The position numbers were made by a program, and so were the translations under genes. Positions 8,285 through 16,954 of a DNA stretch of 64,000 bases are shown piece by piece. The DNA is from CAWEQO01 sp963811225. GTDB lineage: Bacteria > Chloroflexota > Anaerolineae > Anaerolineales > Anaerolineaceae. Within the stretch, counting starts at the first letter, position 1. Every line of letters begins with the position of its first letter. The notes under the pieces are model-generated. The model saw only the letters and a program-made list of their open reading frames with translations. It did not search any database and had not been told where the DNA came from. The DNA is taken from positions 434,001-498,000 of the forward strand of contig CAWEQO010000001.1 of NCBI GenBank assembly GCA_963811225.1. The letters run 5' to 3'.

Positions 8285-8722
8285 GTAATACCTCCGCTTA
8301 ATCAAGCTGAACGGTTCACTCCTGTGACCGTTGCCGCTTGCAGCCCGCGTGTGGGACGTTGGGCTGGCTTCAAACCTGTCTTTGGCTGTATGTATCGTGT
8401 ATGTACTCATGTTAATAATACTCCTATTTTACAGGATTAGGTGCGATCCCGAATGATTTTTTGTCGAAATGGGGAATCTGGCGGGAAGAATTATTCCTGG
8501 GGGGCCGCCAGAGTCCCCCCAGGTGATGAAGGAGAAAAATCGAACAAGAACATTCGTTGGTTGGACTCTACAGATAAGAATTAACAATATTGTACTGAAG
8601 TGCACTATGGGGCGCACGGCCCCCCAGGCGCATATTGGCCCCTTCGTCAGGAGCATCTTGGAACCTTCTTCCGGAGGGGAATGGTTTTATCCTCGCAAGG
8701 GTTGCATCTTGAATTAAGGAGG
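8285..8722. other. Non-coding region upstream of the response regulator
   Basis: No credible gene is seen. It carries an inverted repeat, CCTGGGGGG with CCCCCCAGG (about 8499-8521), and AT-rich stretches at 8560-8600 that could contain the response regulator promoter. No clear -10/-35 pair was found. Confidence 0.5.
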
Positions 8723-8767
8723 ATCGGGGTTGGCGATGCAGACTGTGTCTACATCGCCAACCCCGAT
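8723..8767. terminator. Inverted repeat downstream of the binding lipoprotein gene
   Basis: Perfect 16-base arms (8723-8738, 8752-8767) with a 13-base loop form the second of two adjacent hairpins. Confidence 0.55.
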
Positions 8768-8783
8768 ATCTCCCAGTTACGTG

Positions 8784-8814
8784 AGGGGGTGCAGCGGCAG
8801 CCGCTGCACCCCCT
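8784..8814. terminator. GC-rich hairpin behind the binding lipoprotein gene
   Basis: Perfect 15-base arms (8784-8798, 8800-8814) around one base, directly beyond the stop codon at 8831. On the minus strand it lacks a clear T-tract. Confidence 0.6.
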
Positions 8815-8830
8815 CTAAATTTCATTTTGG

Positions 8831-10597
8831 TTAGCGGTTCAAGTCCCATTTTTCCACGTGTTCGGCGCCCGTGTTGGAGAAGGTGCGAACGACGTAGGGT
8901 TTGGTGACGTTAACCTGGGTGTACCAGTAGATTGGGATCAAGGCGGCGTCGTCCCATACCAGGATCTGCTCGGCCTGAGCATACAGGTCCTTGCGCTTTT
9001 GCAGGTCTTGCTCGGCCGCGGCGTCGCGGACCAACTGTTCGAAGTTGTCATTCTTCCACATCAGGCCGCCTGCCGGTTTGCCGTCCGCTTCGACCGGGTT
9101 GTCGTTACCGCCGGATGCCACCACTTCACGGGTGAAGTTGTTGGCGTCGGGGTAGTCGAGGTTCCAGCCGGAGCGGTAGATCTGGGGAGTGTCCTGGCTC
9201 TTGACCGTTTGCAGGAAGACCTTCCATTCCTGGTTGGTTAGCTTGACATCGACGCCCAACACGTCTTTCCACATGCCCTGGATGGCCTCGGCGATGCGTT
9301 GATTACCCTCACTGGTGTTGTACATCAGGGTAATGTCCAGGCCGACAGCGGTTTGGCCGGTCTCATCCAGGTATTCTTGAAGGACGGTTTTGGCCTGCTC
9401 GGGATCGTACTTCACGCCCAAATCGGGATATTCCTCGAGGGTGGGGCAGGCGACCAGACCGGGGCGGCAGAACCACTGGGCGGGCTCCTGGCCGCTCTTG
9501 GTGACGTTGTCGATCAAGCTCTGGCGGTCGACGGCCATCGAGAGGGCGCGGCGGACGCGCACATCGCTGACGATGTTGGCCTGGGTATTGAAGCCGTAGT
9601 AGTAGGAGCTCAACTGGGGCGCAATGCGCAGCTCCTTTGACAGCACCGGGTCGGACTTGGCGCGGTCCATATCGGCCAGCGGCACGCGGCTAACGTCCAT
9701 GTTGCCGGCCTCATACTCTGCGAACTCGGGCGGCGTGTCGAGCATCGACCAGTTGATTACATCGATGGTGGGCACCGGGATCTCGGGGGTGCCGGGCCAG
9801 AAGGGATTCTTGACGGCTGTGACGTAGGCGTCATGCACCCATTCCTTCATGACCCAGGGACCGTAGCTCTGGTTGAAGCCGGTCTCAGTCCAGCGGTCGG
9901 CGCGGGCGTCGGTGCAGTCGTCGCCGTCGATGATCCATGACGGCAGGGCATAGGCCACCCACATGCCGGCGATGTTCTCGTTGAAGGCGGTCTTCTGGAC
10001 GAAGGTCATCTCCAGGGTCTGGTCGTCGATGATCTTCACACCCAGCGTGGCGGGGTCTTCGGTTTCAGCGTTGCTGAATGCCTCGCCGCCTTCCAGGGTG
10101 AACGCCAGGACGTAGGCATAACCGGAGGCGGTCTCCGGCTTGAGGGTGCGGACGATGCCGTAGTAGAAGTCTTGGGCGGTCACTTTGCGGGGATTACCCT
10201 CGCAGTCCATCACCTGGACCACCTGATTGCTTGTGGCGTCCCACTTGACCCAGTAGACGTTATCGCGCAGGTGGAAGGTCATGGTGCGGCCATCCGCGCT
10301 GTAGTCCCAGCTGGCGGCCATGCCCGGCACAACCTTGACGCTGACCTCGTCGAGGCGGGTGAGGCCAACGTAGGTCTCCTCCAGCACCTGGATCGAGCTG
10401 TTGTCGGTAGCCAGCGAGGGATCCAGGGTCGGCACGTCACCGTTGCCCAGGTTCAAGTAGATCGTCTTGGGCGAATGATCGGCAGGGGCGGGCTGTTCCC
10501 CAGCCGCGGGCGCGGCGATTGGTGCAGGCGCACAGGACGCCAGGACCATCGCGACAGCGATCAACACAGAACTGATGATAAAGAGCTTCGCTTTCAA
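8831..10597 (-). CDS. ABC transporter substrate-binding lipoprotein, family 5 (peptide/oligopeptide type)
   Basis: This 588-residue extracytoplasmic solute-binding protein is of the SBP_bac_5 (OppA/DppA) class. It has an N-terminal lipoprotein signal with lipobox LASC and then an Ala/Pro-rich spacer. Family features include LDPSLATDNSSIQVLEETYVG near the N terminus, YYGFNTQANIVSDVRVRRAL in the middle, and a C-terminal lobe ending FSNTGAEHVEKWDLNR. The start is a TTG at 10597, supported by AGAGGAG about seven bases upstream. No permease or ATPase genes are next to it, so the rest of the transporter, if any, is elsewhere. It sits between a propeller kinase and a response regulator, so it could instead report ligand status to that kinase; this is speculation. 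Confidence 0.93.
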   Translation of the reverse strand: MKAKLFIISSVLIAVAMVLASCAPAPIAAPAAGEQPAPADHSPKTIYLNLGNGDVPTLDPSLATDNSSIQVLEETYVGLTRLDEVSVKVVPGMAASWDYSADGRTMTFHLRDNVYWVKWDATSNQVVQVMDCEGNPRKVTAQDFYYGIVRTLKPETASGYAYVLAFTLEGGEAFSNAETEDPATLGVKIIDDQTLEMTFVQKTAFNENIAGMWVAYALPSWIIDGDDCTDARADRWTETGFNQSYGPWVMKEWVHDAYVTAVKNPFWPGTPEIPVPTIDVINWSMLDTPPEFAEYEAGNMDVSRVPLADMDRAKSDPVLSKELRIAPQLSSYYYGFNTQANIVSDVRVRRALSMAVDRQSLIDNVTKSGQEPAQWFCRPGLVACPTLEEYPDLGVKYDPEQAKTVLQEYLDETGQTAVGLDITLMYNTSEGNQRIAEAIQGMWKDVLGVDVKLTNQEWKVFLQTVKSQDTPQIYRSGWNLDYPDANNFTREVVASGGNDNPVEADGKPAGGLMWKNDNFEQLVRDAAAEQDLQKRKDLYAQAEQILVWDDAALIPIYWYTQVNVTKPYVVRTFSNTGAEHVEKWDLNR

Positions 10598-10906
10598 GGT
10601 TTTCTCCTCTCGAAAATAAGTGGTTACAACTGCTCAGACAGCAGGTTTTCCTTATCGTGCATGGAATTGACGTGGATGGGTCAGTGGGCCTCCTTTTTGA
10701 AAGAACGAACGGACGCGTGAATAGATCCGTAACCGGGTGTCCCGGTCCAAAGAAAACCGCTTTTCAGATCAAAAATGGTGGTTGCGAAGGGCGGCTGTAA
10801 TGCTTCACTAGCCTCTTTAATACTGTACGGGAATTAGGGGGAAAAAGCACGCCCTATTAGAAGGGTTGCGGGGGGCTACTGAAGGATCATTCCAAAGGAT
10901 TCTCCA
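10598..10906. other. Non-coding region
   Basis: Only the leader of the binding lipoprotein gene is expected here. No gene and no convincing promoter motif was seen. Confidence 0.5.
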
Positions 10907-10972
10907 GTAGGGGTGATGGATCGAAAAAGGCCTGTGCTGCGGCACAGGCCTTTTTCGATCCATCACCCCTAC
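10907..10972 (-). terminator. Very long terminator hairpin of the propeller kinase gene
   Basis: Perfect 31-base arms (10907-10937, 10942-10972) around a 4-base loop. The kinase stop codon lies within one arm. Confidence 0.75.
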
Positions 10973-13900
10973 TCGACTTGAATGCTCTTCTTGACCGGGA
11001 TAATGATTCGGACGCAGGTGCCCTGATCGGTTTGGCTGTCGATATGGAAGCGGCCGTTGAGCATGGTGACGCGCTCGCGCATGGAGCGCAGCCCCATGCC
11101 TGGGTGATATTCGGCCAGGTCGAAACCGCAGCCGCAGTCGGTGACCACCAGCGAGACGATATCCGACTCATAGAGCAGCTCCACATCGGCTGCGCTCGAC
11201 TTGCTGTGCCGGGCGATGTTGGCCAGCGCCTCTTGGGCTACCCGGAACAGGGCGTATTCCACGTCTGGCTGCAGAGCGCGCTCATTCTGGATGTGGATAT
11301 TGGTTTCGACGTCATTCTTGTGAGCCCAATCGAGGATGTAATTACGCAGAGCAACCGCCAGGCCAACCTCTTGAAGCACGGGCGGGCGCATTTCGTGAAT
11401 CAGGAAAGACAGCTCTTGCAGCACCTGGTAAACCAGTTCTTCGCCCTCACCCAGATGCTCGCGAGCCGACTCGATATCGACCTCCAGCAAACCCTGGGCA
11501 GCTGCCAGCTGCGCCATGGCCGCGAACGCTTGCTGCTTGGCGCTGTCATGCAGGTCGCGGGCCAGACGGTTGCGCTCCGATTCGACCGCAGCCTGCTCCA
11601 CTCGGTCTCGCAAGCGGGCGTTGGCAATCGCCAGGGAAGCCTGATCGGCGAAGGTCCGGATGAGCTGCAAGTCTTCCTTCGACAACGAGCGCTCTCCGAC
11701 AAAGAACAGCGCCAGGCCGCCGCAAATTTCGCCGCCGACCTGCAGCGGCATGGCCAGCACAGCGTTATATGGCCCCAGGGTATCGGGGGAAGCGCCGGGG
11801 TTGCTGAAATGATAGCGGCTGTAATTGGGAACGATCAAGGTGCGGGTCAGGTTCAGGGAATTGGAAATCCACTCTGCGGCCGGCTCCGGAAGTTCTTCCA
11901 TGATGCCGTCCCGCGAGCGGCCCTGGTAGTACCCGGCGGCCACTGCAGGAAGATGGATCTTCTGGCCCTGGTAGATCACGGCGGCCTCGGCGCCAGTCAG
12001 GCGCGCCAGCTGGATTACGATGTAATCCAAACCCTCCTTCAGCGAGCGCTCCGAGTTCAAGATGACCATGATGTCTCGCAGGCCCTCGGCGACCTTGCGG
12101 CGCTGCTCGATTTCGTAGGTGCGCTCGGCGACCTGCTCGCTCAGATCGCGGTTACGATCCTCGATGCTCTTCAGGCGCAGTCGGTAACCGCCAAGCACAC
12201 CCGAGATGACGAGGATGCCCATGCTGATGCGGAACCACCAGGTCTGCCAGAAGGGTGGCATAACCCGGACACGAATGGAGATGCCCTGTTCGTTCCAGAC
12301 GCCGTCGTTGTTGGCGGCCTTGAGGCGCAATGTGTAGGCGCCGCCGGGCAGGTTGGTGTAGCGCCCAAAACGGCGGTTACCAATGTAGTTCCAATCCTTA
12401 TCAAAGTCCACCAGCATGTAGGCGTACTGGTTCTTGTCGGGGCGAATGTAGCTGAGGGCGGCAAACTCGAATTCGAAGTAGTTGCCGGGCCAGGGCAGGG
12501 TGATCTGCTCCACGCCTTCCACCGCCCCCTTGACGTGCACCGGCTCGCCGGTTTGGGTCAGCAGGGTCAGCGCCACGGGCGGGATATAGGGGTTATCGAT
12601 GACTTTCTCCGGGTAGAAGGCATTCAGGCCATTGCCGCCGCCGAAGAACATCTCACCGCTGCGGCTCTGGTAGTAGGCGCCGGCGTTGAAGCCGTTGCTC
12701 TGAAGGCCGTCCCCAGCGTCGTAATTCTTGAAAGTTGCCGTCTTTGGATCGAAGAGAGACAGGCCGTAGTTAGTGCTCATCCACAGGTATCCCTGAACGT
12801 CCGAGAGGATGCCGTAAACCACGTCGTTAGGAAGGCCGTTCTCGGTGCGGTAGTGCTTGAAGAAACCGGTGCGCGGATCGAAGCGGTTGAGGCCACCGCC
12901 CCAGGTGCCGATCCACAGGATGCCATCGCCATCCTCATGAATGGCGTAGACGTTGTTCTGGCTCAGGCTGTTGGGGTCGTTAGGATTGTTTCGGTAGTGG
13001 GTGAACTTGCCGGTGTTGGGATCGAGCCGGTCGAGGCCGCCGCCCCAAGTGCCGACCCACAGGTAGCCGCGATAGTCTTGCAAGATTGCCAGAATGGAGT
13101 TGTTCGAAAGCCCTTCACCCTCTTGCTGGCCGACCTCGAAATGGGTCAGCGATTGGCGCTTAGGGTCGATGCGATTCAAACCACCGCCAAGCGTGCCCAC
13201 CCAGAGGTTATCGGAGCGGTCTTCATAGATGGGGAACACCACCGTATCGCTCAATGGATCGGACGAGCCGACCGATGGGCGGTAGTGGCTGAAGGTATCG
13301 GTCTCAGGGTCGTAGCGATCGAGACCCTTTTCGGTACCTACCCACAGCTCGCCGTTGTGGTCCTCGAAAATGGAGCGAATCGTATTGCTGCTCAAGGTGC
13401 CGCTGATGCCTGATGCCGAACGGTAGTGCTTCCAGTCGCCCGTGCTGCGGTTCAAGCGGTTCAGGCCATCGCCATAGGTGCCCACCCACAGATACCCCTG
13501 GCTGTCCTCGCAAATCGACAGGACACGGTTATCGCTCAGGCTGTTGAGGTTGTTCGGGTTAGCCACGTAATGGATGAAACCCTCACGGCCGCGGTCGTAC
13601 TTGCTGATACCATCGAAAGTGCCTACCCAGATGACGCCGGAACGATCCTCATAGATGGACCAAACGTAGTTGTTGCTCAGGGTGGTGGTGTCATCGGGGT
13701 CATTCTGATAATAGACAAACTTCTCCGTTTCAGGATCGAACTTTTCCAGGCCGCCACCGTAAGTGCCGATCCAAAGGATGCCGAAGTGGTCGACATACAT
13801 GGAGCGCAGGTAGCTCTCATGCGGACTGGGTTGGCTGTCTGGGACGTTCTGATAAGAGGTCCAACTACCGGTCTCACGGTTGAGCTTATTCAAGCCGCCA

Positions 13901-14805
13901 TCGGTAGCCACCCAGAGATTATCGGATTGATCCTCGACGATGGCTACGATGTAGCTGCCGCGCAGGCTGTCGGGATCATCGGGATTGGGTTGGTAATGGA
14001 TGAAGCGATTATTCGTGCGGTCAAAACGCTCCAGGCCACCCAGAGTGCCGATCCACAGCGTGCCGGTATGATCCTCAAAGATGGAGCGCACGCTGCTGTG
14101 GCTGAGGCTGTTGGGATCGTCATGTTGGGGGACGAAGTGAGTAAACTCTCCGGTGCTGGGGTCCAACCGGTTCAACCCACCGGCGGTTCCGACCCACAAA
14201 AACTGCTCGTGGTCCTCGTAGATGGAAAGGACGCGGTCGTTGCTGAGGCTGTGAGGATTATCTGAGTTGGGCAGGTAACGCTTGAAGGTCTCCGTTCTCC
14301 AGTCGAACTCGTTCAAGCCGCCGCCGTTGGTGCCCACCCACAGGTTCCCGGCGTGGTCCTCATAGATGGCGGTGATGTAGTTGCTGCTGATGCTGTCGGG
14401 ATTGTTGGGATCATGGCGATAGACCTTGAATTCGTACCCGTCGAAGCGATCGAGGCCGTCTTCGGTGCAGAACCACATGAAGCCGCGCTGGTCCTGCCAG
14501 ATGCACATGACCGAGCTCTGCGAAAGACCATCCTTAAAGGAAAGGCGCTCGAACTGCACGTCCTGAGCGCCGGTGACCAGGTCGGAGAACTGGGCGGATT
14601 GGACCGGGTTTAATTCGGAAATGGCAGGCGGCAGCGGAGGGGCCTCGTAGCCGGTAGAGGGTTGGGGTGCGTTCGGGGTAATCGAGACGGCCAGAACGAC
14701 AAAAATGACTGCACCCAAGGCAGCCAGCCGCATCCATTTCAATCCATTAATCGCCCTAAATGGGTTCTTCAAGTTCCCTCTTTCCTTCACATTCTTGTGG
14801 GGCAT
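10969..14805 (-). CDS. Two-component sensor histidine kinase with 14 regulator-propeller repeats, Y_Y_Y, GAF and HisKA_3 domains
   Basis: The protein has 1278 residues. A signal-anchor (about 25-42) is followed by 14 propeller repeats of the form IYEDxxGxLWVGTxGGLNRxDPxT (about residues 70-700), which would form two seven-bladed propellers. A Y_Y_Y domain follows (FDKDWNYIGNRRFGRYTNLP, about 790-860), then a membrane helix (WFRISMGILVISGVLGGY), a coiled coil and a GAF domain (about 910-1050). The HisKA_3 phospho-acceptor box is LARDLHDSAKQQ, and the HATPase domain ends in CGFDLAEYHPGMGLRSMRER. It lacks the fused receiver and AraC domains of the Bacteroides hybrid sensors, so it should signal to a separate regulator, probably the NarL-type gene at 7619. 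Such propellers often sense glycans or dimerise on ligand binding. The start is uncertain: the ATG at 14805 has no clear ribosome binding site, and a TTG 33 bases downstream is preceded by AAGAGGG. Confidence 0.93.
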   Translation of the reverse strand: MPHKNVKERGNLKNPFRAINGLKWMRLAALGAVIFVVLAVSITPNAPQPSTGYEAPPLPPAISELNPVQSAQFSDLVTGAQDVQFERLSFKDGLSQSSVMCIWQDQRGFMWFCTEDGLDRFDGYEFKVYRHDPNNPDSISSNYITAIYEDHAGNLWVGTNGGGLNEFDWRTETFKRYLPNSDNPHSLSNDRVLSIYEDHEQFLWVGTAGGLNRLDPSTGEFTHFVPQHDDPNSLSHSSVRSIFEDHTGTLWIGTLGGLERFDRTNNRFIHYQPNPDDPDSLRGSYIVAIVEDQSDNLWVATDGGLNKLNRETGSWTSYQNVPDSQPSPHESYLRSMYVDHFGILWIGTYGGGLEKFDPETEKFVYYQNDPDDTTTLSNNYVWSIYEDRSGVIWVGTFDGISKYDRGREGFIHYVANPNNLNSLSDNRVLSICEDSQGYLWVGTYGDGLNRLNRSTGDWKHYRSASGISGTLSSNTIRSIFEDHNGELWVGTEKGLDRYDPETDTFSHYRPSVGSSDPLSDTVVFPIYEDRSDNLWVGTLGGGLNRIDPKRQSLTHFEVGQQEGEGLSNNSILAILQDYRGYLWVGTWGGGLDRLDPNTGKFTHYRNNPNDPNSLSQNNVYAIHEDGDGILWIGTWGGGLNRFDPRTGFFKHYRTENGLPNDVVYGILSDVQGYLWMSTNYGLSLFDPKTATFKNYDAGDGLQSNGFNAGAYYQSRSGEMFFGGGNGLNAFYPEKVIDNPYIPPVALTLLTQTGEPVHVKGAVEGVEQITLPWPGNYFEFEFAALSYIRPDKNQYAYMLVDFDKDWNYIGNRRFGRYTNLPGGAYTLRLKAANNDGVWNEQGISIRVRVMPPFWQTWWFRISMGILVISGVLGGYRLRLKSIEDRNRDLSEQVAERTYEIEQRRKVAEGLRDIMVILNSERSLKEGLDYIVIQLARLTGAEAAVIYQGQKIHLPAVAAGYYQGRSRDGIMEELPEPAAEWISNSLNLTRTLIVPNYSRYHFSNPGASPDTLGPYNAVLAMPLQVGGEICGGLALFFVGERSLSKEDLQLIRTFADQASLAIANARLRDRVEQAAVESERNRLARDLHDSAKQQAFAAMAQLAAAQGLLEVDIESAREHLGEGEELVYQVLQELSFLIHEMRPPVLQEVGLAVALRNYILDWAHKNDVETNIHIQNERALQPDVEYALFRVAQEALANIARHSKSSAADVELLYESDIVSLVVTDCGCGFDLAEYHPGMGLRSMRERVTMLNGRFHIDSQTDQGTCVRIIIPVKKSIQVE

Positions 14806-14953
14806 GCTTCATCGCATCGATAGATCGATTTTAGCATAAGAGCATTAGACGCGATTAAAAAAGTCTTGCGCAAGCGCGTATCGAAATGCTGCCGATTTTT
14901 GGGGCCGCGCTAAATTGGAGTATGTCACCCCGAATTTGTGATTTCAATCACTA

Positions 14954-14980
14954 TTGGAATCAGGCAAGCTCTCCTATAAT
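14954..14980 (+). promoter_or_regulatory. Promoter of sufC, leaderless layout
   Basis: TTGGAA (14954-14959), a 15-base spacer and TATAAT (14975-14980). The ATG at 14988 begins seven bases later, so the transcript would have almost no 5' leader. Confidence 0.55.
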
Positions 14981-14987
14981 TCAGGTA

Positions 14988-15782
14988 ATGAACGAGCCTA
15001 TTCTACGAATCGAAAATCTCAGCCTGACCCGCAGCGGTTTCCGCATCCTCAGCGGCGTCGACTTGGCGCTGGAGCCGGGGAAAATCCACGCCTTGTTGGG
15101 GCTGAACGGATCGGGGAAGTCTTCACTGGCCTACACATTGATGGGCTGTGAGGGCTATCAACCTGATTCCGGGCGAATCCTGCTGGAAGACAAAGATATT
15201 ACTCACGCCTCGATCAGCGAGCGCGCCCGGCTGGGGTTGACCCTGGCATGGCAAGAGCCGGTACGCATCGAGGGTATTCCGATTGGCAAGTATGTCGGCC
15301 TGGGCGCGCCCGAAGAGAACAACCCTGAACAGGTCGTCGAAGCGCTGGATGCGGTGGCGCTGGCCGCCAAGACTTACGGCTACCGCTCCGTCAACTCGTC
15401 GCTTTCCGGCGGGGAGCGCAAGCGGGTGGAACTGGCGGCAGTCTATGCCATGCACCCCAAAGTTGCCATCCTGGACGAGCCGGATTCCGGCATCGATGCC
15501 ATGTCGATTGGCGAGATCCAAAACCTGATCCAGCGCATGGCGGCCGAAGGCACGGCGGTGCTGCTGATCACCCACCGCCCCGAGCTGGTATCCGCAGCCG
15601 ACACGGCTTCGCTGATGTGCCTGGGTTCGCTGGCTTATACCGGCGGGCCGGAAGACACCAGCGCATACTACATGCAGCGCTGCCAGCCGCACCAAAACCG
15701 TATGGGCGAGCAGCCCTGGAACGAGAACGTGGTGCTGCCGGTGAACTTCAAGCGGCAAGGGAAAGGAAACGGCAGTGACTGA
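14988..15782 (+). CDS. sufC: SufC-type ABC ATPase of Fe-S cluster assembly
   Basis: This 264-residue soluble ABC ATPase powers Fe-S scaffold complexes. Walker A is GLNGSGKS (residues 38-45), the signature is SLSGGERKRVELA, Walker B is VAILDEPDSGID, and the switch His is in LLITHRPELV. The pattern DEPDSGID is characteristic of SufC and not of importer ATPases. The ATG at 14988 begins the conserved EPILRIENLSL; an upstream extension to 14886 is non-conserved and would precede the promoter. The gene overlaps the next one by eight bases, so the two are translationally coupled. No sufS, sufU, sufE or second sufB/D gene is present nearby, so this resembles the minimal SufBC (SMS-like) systems of archaea and anaerobic bacteria. 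Confidence 0.9.
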   Translation: MNEPILRIENLSLTRSGFRILSGVDLALEPGKIHALLGLNGSGKSSLAYTLMGCEGYQPDSGRILLEDKDITHASISERARLGLTLAWQEPVRIEGIPIGKYVGLGAPEENNPEQVVEALDAVALAAKTYGYRSVNSSLSGGERKRVELAAVYAMHPKVAILDEPDSGIDAMSIGEIQNLIQRMAAEGTAVLLITHRPELVSAADTASLMCLGSLAYTGGPEDTSAYYMQRCQPHQNRMGEQPWNENVVLPVNFKRQGKGNGSD

Positions 15783-16779
15783 CCTCCACTTACAAAAGAA
15801 GCAAAACCCCAGCCGTCACGCAGCCGGAGATCAGCCGGGTTGGGCCGGAGAGATGGAAGCCATCGTCGACGCGTACCGCCAGGCAGGCGGCAATCCGGAC
15901 GAACTCAACATGCCCCAGGTAGCCACCCTGGTGGTCAGCGCTAATAACGTGCTGGCCTCACACGAGGTGCCGGGCATCCGCTTCGAAGCCGTACCTCTGG
16001 AACACGGCGTGCACGCCAAGATCTTTGTGGAGCCGGGGACCAGGCTGGAGAACCCGGTGCACCTGTGCTTTGGGGTCACGCCCGCCGAGGGCATCCAAGA
16101 GATCGTGTCGGAGTACGAGATTGGCGAGGGTGCGGATGTGAAATTCCTGGCGCACTGCTCCTTCCCGAACGCCGTCAAGGTGGAGCACCGCATGGACGCA
16201 AAGATGCACGTCGGCAAGAACGCTAAGCTGAGCTACACCGAGGAACACTACCACGGCCCGCACGGTGGGGTGGAAGTGCGGCCCCGCTCGCTGGTAACCG
16301 TCGATGAGGGCGGGCAGTTCAGCAGCACCTTCAACATCAACCGCGGCCGGATAGGCCTGCTGGACCTGGATTACACCATCGACGCCGCCGCCAACGCGAG
16401 GATCGAGATGATCACAAAGGCCTACGGGAAGGACACCGACAAGGTGAAGGTGCAAGAGCTGCTGCGCCTGAACGGCGAGGGCGCTCACGGCATCGCCAAG
16501 ACCCGTATCGCAGTGCGCGGCGAGGCCACCAGCGAGGTCAACACGACCACCGAGGGCAACGCCGCAGGGGCTCGCGGCCACATGGACTGCACGGAAATCG
16601 TGCGGGATGCCGCCTGGGCATCCAACAATCCACAGGTGGTGGTGCGTAACGCGCACGCCCAGGTGACTCACGAAGCTGCCATCGGCACGGTCAACCGCAG
16701 GGAGCTCGAGTCGCTCATGGCGCGCGGCATGGACGAAGACGATGCGGTCGATTTGATCATCCGTGGAATGATACGGTAA
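15775..16779 (+). CDS. SufB/SufD family Fe-S scaffold protein, short form
   Basis: This 334-residue protein has the beta-helix core of the SufBD family. It is shorter than classical SufB (about 480) and SufD (about 420) because it lacks most of the N-terminal domain. The conserved C-terminal block is recognisable: ARGHMDCTEIVRD, then NNPQVVVRNAHAQVTHEAAIG and a helical tail RELESLMARGMDEDDAVDLI. A Cys (in HMDC) and a His (in VTHEAA) occupy the region where SufB and SufD place cluster ligands. The GTG start overlaps the sufC stop. Together the pair is likely a two-component ancestral-type SufBC system, with a SufB-like homodimer on SufC. Family is sure; the assignment to the minimal SMS class is inferred from length and lone pairing. 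Confidence 0.88.
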   Translation: MTDLHLQKKQNPSRHAAGDQPGWAGEMEAIVDAYRQAGGNPDELNMPQVATLVVSANNVLASHEVPGIRFEAVPLEHGVHAKIFVEPGTRLENPVHLCFGVTPAEGIQEIVSEYEIGEGADVKFLAHCSFPNAVKVEHRMDAKMHVGKNAKLSYTEEHYHGPHGGVEVRPRSLVTVDEGGQFSSTFNINRGRIGLLDLDYTIDAAANARIEMITKAYGKDTDKVKVQELLRLNGEGAHGIAKTRIAVRGEATSEVNTTTEGNAAGARGHMDCTEIVRDAAWASNNPQVVVRNAHAQVTHEAAIGTVNRRELESLMARGMDEDDAVDLIIRGMIR

Positions 16780-16802
16780 GAACAAGAACAGCGCGCAATA
16801 AT

Positions 16803-16849
16803 TTATGGATGTTGGTAAAAAGATAAAGCCCTTTTGCCAATATCCATAA
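16803..16849. terminator. Terminator behind the SufCB pair
   Basis: 18-base arms (16803-16820, 16832-16849) with two G-T type mismatches lie in AT-rich sequence. Confidence 0.6.
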
Positions 16850-16865
16850 TTTATAAAAAGAAACG

Positions 16866-16937
16866 ACAGCAGCCGGCGTACTTACTCCACCGGCTGCTGT
16901 GCTTATATCTTCTGGCAGAGAGGGTAAGCCTGCCAGA
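16866..16937 (-). terminator. Two hairpins downstream of the M6 peptidase gene
   Basis: One hairpin has 11-base arms (16866-16876, 16890-16900). A smaller one has TCTGGCAG (16911-16918) with CTGCCAGA (16930-16937). Both follow the peptidase stop on the minus strand. Confidence 0.5.
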
Positions 16938-16954
16938 AATTGAGGAATGCGATT

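Noticed and set aside
8469..8717. 82-codon ORF upstream of the response regulator
   Set aside because: No ribosome binding site and spans inverted repeats; no coding character.
10978..13413. Very long plus-strand ORF opposite the propeller kinase
   Set aside because: It is an antisense shadow of a repetitive GC-rich gene. The minus-strand product has clear domains; the plus product has none.
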